Positions 8,072 to 12,581 of a stretch of 12,581 bases of DNA are shown piece by piece (within the stretch, counting starts at the first letter, position 1; each line of letters begins with the position of its first letter). The notes beneath the pieces were generated by a model. It saw only the letters and a list, made by a program, of their open reading frames with translations, searched no databases and was not told the DNA's origin. The stretch is from Rhodocollybia butyracea (lineage: Eukaryota > Basidiomycota > Agaricomycetes > Agaricales > Omphalotaceae). Where the stretch lies: assembly GCA_015501585.1 (NCBI GenBank), contig JADNRY010001308.1, positions 1-12,581 on the forward strand, read 5' to 3'. Both the position numbers and the translations under genes were made by a program.

Positions 8072-8186
8072 ATGCGCTTCATTCTTCCCCCCTCTTTATT
8101 GTCATAGTTGGCATCATGCTTGCATATTGTACCCATTCCAGTTCCAGGGCCAGGACAACCGAAAGGACCATCAAAAAGCGGCAGTG

Positions 8187-8233
8187 GTTACTTTACTGAG
8201 TCGTACTATAACGTTCTGTGTTTATTTCCTCAG
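8187..8233 (+). other. Intron 1 of secreted-type gene, copy 2 (47 nt)
   Basis: Weak donor GTTACT, branch-like CTATAAC, acceptor TTCCTCAG. Placed by alignment with 7235-7286; the weak donor may be part of the decay. Confidence 0.5.
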
Positions 8234-8285
8234 AGGAGGACAGTCCTGGCCAAAAAAAACTGTACTAAAAACTGTACTAAACAAT

Positions 8286-8354
8286 GTAAGGGAAGTCATG
8301 AGTACTTGCTCCCAGACTGATGTTGCTTGTGTTCTTTGATATACGCTTGGCTAG
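8286..8354 (+). other. Intron 2 of secreted-type gene, copy 2 (69 nt)
   Basis: Strong donor GTAAGG, acceptor TTGGCTAG; same length and alignable sequence as 7534-7602. Confidence 0.7.
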
Positions 8355-8509
8355 ATGAGTATGGTCTGAGGAACCCGAATTTGAACGTTAAAAGGAGCTT
8401 CAATGGGATATATTATGGCGTTTACGAACGCAGCGAAAATGTAACTCCTTATTGTTACGCACTGAGGCAATCTTATGGAACAGGAAGAAGTGCCAAAAGG
8501 CAGTTGTGA

Positions 8510-8923
8510 GAGAGGAAGAAGAAATTCAGAGCTTGCAAAAGCGGTTTGTGAAGGATTATGATTATCAGGGGGACATGAAGCACCATTTTGAGAGAGCAAG
8601 CGGGGCCTCCCGCCAAGAAATCTAACAATGATGCCAGTGTCGGTGACAAGGGCTCCAAGATAGACAACGGGGCGTTCCGACATGGATAGAAAGTCTCATA
8701 CCTCCCAAATCGGAACGCTGTAACCAGGAGAACGAGATGAAAAAAGGCGCTGTTATCAAAGATTCATTAGCGCAAGTATCGACGTACGCGTACATCAACG
8801 CTATCAACAAAAAGAGACAAACGGCTACGCAGGCGGGGGTATGTAACAGATAAAGCAAAGAAAAAGAGCAAACCTCGTTCGAGCTCCTCTCATTACCACA
8901 ACACGACGTATCTCCTTCCCAAT
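8510..8923. other. Spacer, 3' flanks of converging units
   Basis: No gene is supported. A minus-strand open frame of 111 codons (8622-8957) covers part of it and includes a hydrophobic run, but it overlaps the C-terminal tail of the transporter pseudogene in another frame and has no homologue elsewhere in the window. Confidence 0.45.
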
Positions 8924-9285
8924 TTATCTCCACGCATACGTCTTCGTCGGTACCCACCCCGCACTTGTCCTCGGCATAGTCTCGAACATTATCTGTTGTA
9001 CGAGCCTAAGCCTAAGGCCCTTCGTCTGGGTGAATGTTAAACGTTAATGAGCAACCACGTGTAGATGAAATACAGAAGTCATTCTACTACTAGCGGAGGT
9101 TCCTTTTGGTTGGTGCCATGGAAAGGGGTGATAACGGAGAAGATAGTGTCCTATGGGCCGGATAGCCAGTGCGACGCCCAAGGATCGGATGGGTTCCGGG
9201 AAGATTTCGACGATGACGATCCAAATAGAGGCAACCTGGGTGCGGGCAGCTAGAATATCCTGTTCGAGATTGACGGAATAGGTTT

Positions 9286-9344
9286 CTGAGTATGTCAAAT
9301 AAGTAAATATGAACGGAAAAAGGAAGAGATGAGAAGTAACGTAC
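9286..9344 (-). other. Fossil intron before TM10 (59 nt)
   Basis: Minus-strand donor GTACGT, acceptor ATACTCAG. Same position relative to IVGAVGDT and the EIFP exon as the intron at 2159-2208; the plus-strand copy has a matching GTACGT at 905. Confidence 0.78.
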
Positions 9345-9957
9345 CAGTAGATGCAACAGTATCACCGACGGCACCAACGATTCGATTATCCGGCAGAGGA
9401 AGGTCCCAACATCATGGATAAGAGGAGGCGTACACTCCATTGTACAGAAAACGGAGTAGATCGGATGGCGAAACATTGATGTAGAGGAAAAGTTGACTGG
9501 GGGTTGACCAGAACATCCGCCGCTTAAATTCCAGGCAAATCTCGAAGCCTCTCAAACATCCTATCCGGCCTTTTTGATAAGGTATTAGGAGAAGGAAAAG
9601 ACCAGTAACGAGGAGCGAGTTGTACACCAGTTGGGAGTGATACGAGCCAGTCTCCTACGTTTTTCGGTGGGAAAAGTTGATACCAGAGGCGGGCACAGGT
9701 TGGACGGTGGGGGAGAACCGGTATCTGCAGACAAACCACATGTAAAATGGTATGTGGGTAACAAAGTTGGCGTCGATGCTGGCTACGAGTCTACCAGGGA
9801 TGATTCTTCCTAGACCGTTCGTGTGAGCGAGCTGGATGATGGCAACAATGGAACATCCAGCGTTAGACCGTACTTTCAGCCTAGTCACTGGTGAAGAGAG
9901 TCCCGAAGAATGTGCCAGGGGAGGATAGAGACGACGAGTCATGCATCATGTAGACCG

Positions 9958-10011
9958 CTGAGCACAGGTGAGTTGTGGCAGGTCTTCGAATGGATTGATA
10001 GTACGATGTAC
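9958..10011 (-). other. Fossil intron between TM1 and TM2 (54 nt)
   Basis: Minus-strand donor GTACAT, acceptor GCTCAG; aligns with 4506-4558. A third, damaged copy of the same intron sequence lies at about 10065-10125, pointing to a local tandem duplication of the TM1 exon. Confidence 0.7.
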
Positions 10012-10329
10012 CTGACACTGCTGAATGTAATATACCATGACCATCCCATCCCAGCCAAGTTGCGACTCGGAGTTGAGTTGAGCCATCTTCCACAGATTGG
10101 TAGAAGACTTTCGAGGCGGTAAAAAACACCGTTGATATACCAAGAGTTGTCTCTAAAAGAGATAAAAACCGAATCTACACAAGGGAACAGGATGTTCAGA
10201 AACGGATAGCCAAAGTGAATAGCCAAAGAAAGAAAACTCACGCAACAAAAGTAGACCTATTTGTTTATCGGTGGAACATCATGGCGGAAGAGTCTTGTCC
10301 TCGTAGTGAGGGCTTGAGGGATGCTGTAA

Positions 10330-10351
10330 GCGCTCATAATAATATGAGCGC
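10330..10351. promoter_or_regulatory. Perfect 9-bp palindrome in divergent intergenic space, copy B
   Basis: GCGCTCATA, ATAA, TATGAGCGC. It lies between the transporter start region (near 10240) and the gene X ATG at 10400, and a degenerate form sits at the same place in copy A (4823-4841). This is the expected place for an operator controlling both directions, but no binding protein can be named. Confidence 0.4.
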
Positions 10352-10399
10352 CTATTTAACGAAACGCTTCCTTTCACAATTTCATACTTTCGGCTTGCC

Positions 10400-10636
10400 A
10401 TGCCTGCGCCTACAGAGCCTGTTCTCGCGTCAGTACCTAAATCAACTTTTGAGATTCGCAAACTCTCTCCAATGATACAAACTCGAAACTCCCGTATCCT
10501 GCTGCCCAAGATCCTGCTACTGAGTCAAGTTAGTGTGCTACCAAGCTCGTCTTCACCTCAATGTGTCTGCCCCGGATCTTTTCTTCCTCGCTATCCTTCC
10601 TCGAGCATAGACGTTAGCTCATCGTCTAACGTCTAG
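10400..10636 (+). pseudogene. Gene X remnant, copy B, 5' part (unknown function)
   Basis: An open frame of 78 codons from ATG 10400, beginning MPAPTEPVLASVPKSTFEIR and ending at TAG 10634-10636. Its first 17 residues match, after a one-base correction, the reading from 4942 in copy A (MPxPTExV..S...STF), so the start is supported by comparison. The similarity then changes frame: ARLHLNVSA at 10545-10571 matches copy A but lies in another frame. Homology to copy A continues beyond the stop to about 11305, so the original gene was longer and this frame is a truncated relic. No known domain recognised. Its divergent position next to a transporter might suggest a related metabolic or regulatory role; that is only inference from context. 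Confidence 0.45.
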
Positions 10637-11399
10637 ACGTCTAACCTTGTCAACTTACAGCGTCGTCTAATGGCCGGAGTTCTCGACAGTCCATGGAGGC
10701 TTCCAGTCTTTTCCTCATTCGATCAACTTGAAAGTGAGGTAGAGGAGGACATTCTGTAGCTAGTTTGCATTGTCTTGGATGAGGTTGTAACTTGATGTAT
10801 GTTCTCTCTACCTTTTTGTTTTGTACTTAAAACCCCGTACTGGTTTCCAATTCTCAAGTTTAATACCCTATGCTACTCCGTCAGGCATGAGATACTTGTG
10901 AAGATCTTCACCTCAACCTGTCCGGCGTCTACTGTTCTCCTCCTCTCGCTGAGTGTAGCCTCAATCTTTCGGCGTCACATCAACTCTGCAATGCAGAACA
11001 CAGCTTTCGATAAAGCTTTGTTGACAACAGCTGTAATTTTTGGTCAGTTGTTCTCAAGGTATCCAAAGCGTTCGTGATTTGAAGGTTGTCAAGGGATTCT
11101 CTTTATCGCTACGTATGGCGCCAGACCTTTGAGGTATAGCTAAACGGTACGTCTCCCAAGTTTACGCATCCGCTAAATGGCACTAATTAAATGAACCTGA
11201 GCCTTGAGGACAGTGGACACACTCATAATTCTCAATATTCATCTGTATGTTTATAAACATCCTTATCACAATATACATTTCGTTCCCTCAGCCATTCCAG
11301 AGGAGCAAGACAAAAATGGAACTAGTCCATCAACGCCATAAACGGAACGAAAAACGGAACGAAAACTACTCGGATGAAGGATGTAATAAAATGACATTG
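10637..11399 (+). other. Decayed downstream part of gene X, copy B
   Basis: No open gene. Contains 'ccagtcttttcctcattcga' (near 10706), which also occurs in copy A near 5457, a second LHLNLSG box (10900-10926), the 'cccaagtttacgc' block (about 11155) and the AT-rich 3' block ending near 11305. A 92-codon open frame at 10799-11077 starts at a non-supported codon and shows no motif. Confidence 0.45.
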
Positions 11400-11804
11400 T
11401 TCAACTTGTCATCGTGATGGGACGGGTTATCCACATCCTCCCGTAGGGCCGTACTACACCCACATCTCTTGCAAAATGTCTTTTCAGTACCGCTGGGGTA
11501 GTTTCCAACATCCTCCGATTCAAGACTGAGACCCATCGTCTCTGGAATGAGGAAGTTTGCGTGAATGGCCGTAGAGGGGACCCCATACCTAGAAGACATT
11601 CGAGGAGAGTTTGAGGAGAGGTTACCTTCGCCAGTGGCAACCATGAACGGGGTACGGAGCATACCATACACAGCCAAATGCACAGCGGAGAATGCAATCG
11701 ATATTGAGAGTATTTCACCATTTACTGAATATACGGAAAGAATATGAACGAAATGAGAGAAGGGATGTACTATTGAACCTGAAAGTATATCCTCCACGGC
11801 ACTA
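11400..11804 (-). pseudogene. MFS sugar transporter pseudogene, C-terminal fragment
   Basis: Minus strand. AVEDILSGS at the right edge corresponds in DNA to the GAVGDT/intron-donor area of the other copies. Then come ISIAFSAVHLAVYGM, TPFMVATGEGNLSSN (11608-11653; the family loop before TM12) and NFLIPETMGLSLESED (about 11505-11555; PETKGLSLE signature). The DNA after this aligns with the WVPTKTYAW tail of the copy at 8924. One 149-codon frame (11366-11815) covers most of it, yet TM1-TM9 are absent, and the EIFP loop has been lost, so it cannot be a working transporter. It is the inverted counterpart of 900-1210. Confidence 0.8.
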
Positions 11805-12581
11805 GCCTCTAACATCTGGTCGATCTATTAACTCTTTGTCTCGGAAATGAGAACGTACGCGTGAATAGAGCAGCAACAGCGGAGAGAGCCCTATAAATCA
11901 GACATTTGAGCAGAGCCTACCTTTGGCGTTGGTAACCCATGAACCGGGCGATAACGGAGATGATAGCGTCCCTTGGCCACCTAGTGTTTGACGCGGTAGA
12001 GAGTGCAGCGCTACGGGATTCGATGGGCATTGAAAAGATCATCTTTGACAGAATAACGGAATGAGAATGAGAATATGGATGAAAAAAGAGAGGGGACGAA
12101 CGTGAACCGTCGAATCAAACAGTAGTATCCCCAACGGCACCAATAATCATCATCGGACAGATAAACTATTGAACAATTCAAAGCTACGTTAATGAGTAGA
12201 AGCCTACGCCAGAAACACTGCATTGCGCAGAATAAAGCGCAATAAAGGAAACGCTAATGATAATGAGAATCATCGACACATTTCTTGATAGCACCGGTAC
12301 TGGACTCGGAAATTAGACGAAAAATGGAAAAATGAAATTGACGCGAAGTTTACTGAAGATGGTTTTACGGAGGTTGGACTGAGCTTAAACATTGAACCTT
12401 GAAGGAACGAGGGTACGGAGTCCACCTGGGCATGTGAAGGCCAGGGCCAGTATCAAGAGCCCCAATCATATCCGGTGTCGGAGTGTTAATGAGCTCATTA
12501 GTACATGTAGTTGGCCAGAATCTCAGATATTTCTTCCTCAATAAATTCTCCTCGATGAATTTTGAGCTCTCGGACTCACCG
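11805..12581 (-). pseudogene. MFS sugar transporter pseudogene, central to C-terminal fragment, runs off the window
   Basis: Minus strand, starting beyond the right edge. KFIEENLLR near 12545 matches the loop after RLRGLP. The central-loop block (12280-12440) matches 17-152 and 610-740 on the plus strand. MMIIGAVGDTT lies at about 12122-12155. After a degenerate intron, DAIISVIARFMG (TM11 region) and VLISETK (11834-11853) are followed by IDQMLEA, the LEQVDQMLE end of the signature. It then joins directly to a second copy of an earlier segment (the feature at 11400-11804). Multiple stops. It mirrors 505-1140. Confidence 0.75.

Larger units (their letters stand above)
8072..8509 (+). pseudogene. 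Three-exon gene of unknown function, secreted-type, copy 2 (stop codon, short exon 2)
   Basis: Paralogue of the gene at 7112-7745. From ATG 8072 the frame reads MRFILPPSLLS, then TAG at 8105-8107, then LASCLHIVPIPVPGPGQPKG, so a signal-peptide-like and proline-rich start is interrupted by one stop. Introns are 8187-8233 and 8286-8354. Exon 2 is only 52 nt against 247 nt in copy 1, exactly 195 nt shorter, so the central part of the protein is missing; in the frame that joins exon 3 it reads VLAKKNCTKNCTKQ. Exon 3 reads EYGLRNPNLNVKRSFNGIYY, then GVYERSENVTPYCYALRQS, ending at TGA 8507-8509. Exon 3 aligns loosely with copy 1 (LxV; WYVGI against YYGVY). The exon 1 frame and the exon 2/3 frame do not agree, so it is probably dead. 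Confidence 0.5.
8924..10140 (-). pseudogene. MFS sugar transporter pseudogene, near full-length order
   Basis: The most complete transporter relic, read on the minus strand. SWYINGV and LGWDGHGI (10012-10140) match TM1 and look locally duplicated. After an intron (9958-10011), SSSLSSPGTFFGTLFTSD (to 9884) is TM2. CSIVAIIQLAHTN then GRLVASIDANFVTHIPFY (9742-9797) correspond to TM3-TM4. LPTGVQLA and DRMFERLRDLPGI (9530-9556) are TM6 and its loop. RIVGAVGDTVAST (about 9345-9385) precedes a second intron. VASIWIVIVEIFPEPIRSLG and VALA (9165-9240) are TM10 and the EIFP loop; TIFSVITPFHGTNQ follows. QTKGLRLRLVQQ and PRTSAGWVPTKTYAWR end at TAA 8924-8926, equivalent to the PETKGLSLEQVD signature and conserved tail. 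Several frameshifts, stops and lost segments (about 1.2 kb against about 1.6 kb expected) make it a pseudogene. Confidence 0.88.
9880..11305 (+). repeat. Degenerate direct duplication, copy B (pairs with 4400-6310)
   Basis: Same order of anchors as copy A, from the TM2 region of the transporter through the hairpin and gene X to the 'cacaatatacatttcgttcc' block at 11267. Here the left side continues into a nearly complete transporter pseudogene, so copy B keeps more of the ancestral unit on that side, while copy A is longer at the right. Confidence 0.75.

Noticed and set aside
8622..8957. 111-codon minus-strand frame with a hydrophobic run as a membrane protein
   Set aside because: Overlaps in another frame the well-supported transporter tail PRTSAGWVPTKTYAWR and its stop at 8924; no independent evidence.
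11366..11815. 149-codon minus-strand open frame as an intact small protein
   Set aside because: Contains TPFMVATGEGNLSSN and IPETMGLSLES from the end of an MFS transporter, with intronic sequence read through and all earlier helices missing.
1..12581. Repeat-induced point mutation as the cause of decay
   Set aside because: Differences between copies include many indels and mixed substitutions; I cannot count a C-to-T dinucleotide bias by eye, so there is no support.
1..12581. CRISPR array, prokaryotic operon or defence island
   Set aside because: No spaced identical repeats, no packed genes, no ribosome-binding-site pattern; introns indicate a eukaryote.

Overview
The window reads as a decayed, repeat-rich stretch of a fungal nuclear genome, most likely a basidiomycete. 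The reasons are short introns of about 47-69 nt with GT donors and CAG/TAG acceptors, moderate GC, no operon-like packing, and relatives of fungal hexose/quinate-type sugar transporters. A subtelomeric or similar fast-evolving location would fit but is inference. I find no long intact gene. Nearly everything recognisable is a broken copy of something that occurs more than once in the window.

Layout. Positions 1-1210 hold plus-strand fragments of a major facilitator superfamily (MFS) sugar-transporter pseudogene. Positions 1884-2470 hold a minus-strand C-terminal half of the same family, with a recognisable 50-nt intron. Positions 2471-4400 hold no gene I can support, only several near-perfect inverted repeats and a CAA microsatellite. 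Positions 4426-6310 form a degenerate block: a minus-strand N-terminal MFS fragment, then a divergent plus-strand remnant of an unrecognised gene ('gene X'). A related block lies at 9880-11305 in the same orientation. Positions 6310-6990 hold only small repeats and inverted repeats. Positions 7112-7745 and 8072-8509 are a tandem pair of three-exon genes of unknown function, with the look of small secreted proteins; both carry reading-frame damage. Positions 8924-10140 are the longest MFS pseudogene (minus strand, from the first membrane helix to the C-terminal tail). Positions 11400-12581 hold two fused minus-strand MFS fragments that mirror the plus-strand copy at the other end of the window.

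Functionally, the window suggests an ancestral divergent pair, a sugar transporter facing gene X, that was copied several times in both orientations and then decayed. The small secreted-type pair is a separate lineage-specific duplication between these blocks. No defence system, CRISPR array, rRNA or tRNA, or intact transposon was seen. All homology statements are motif recognition by eye; no database search was run.
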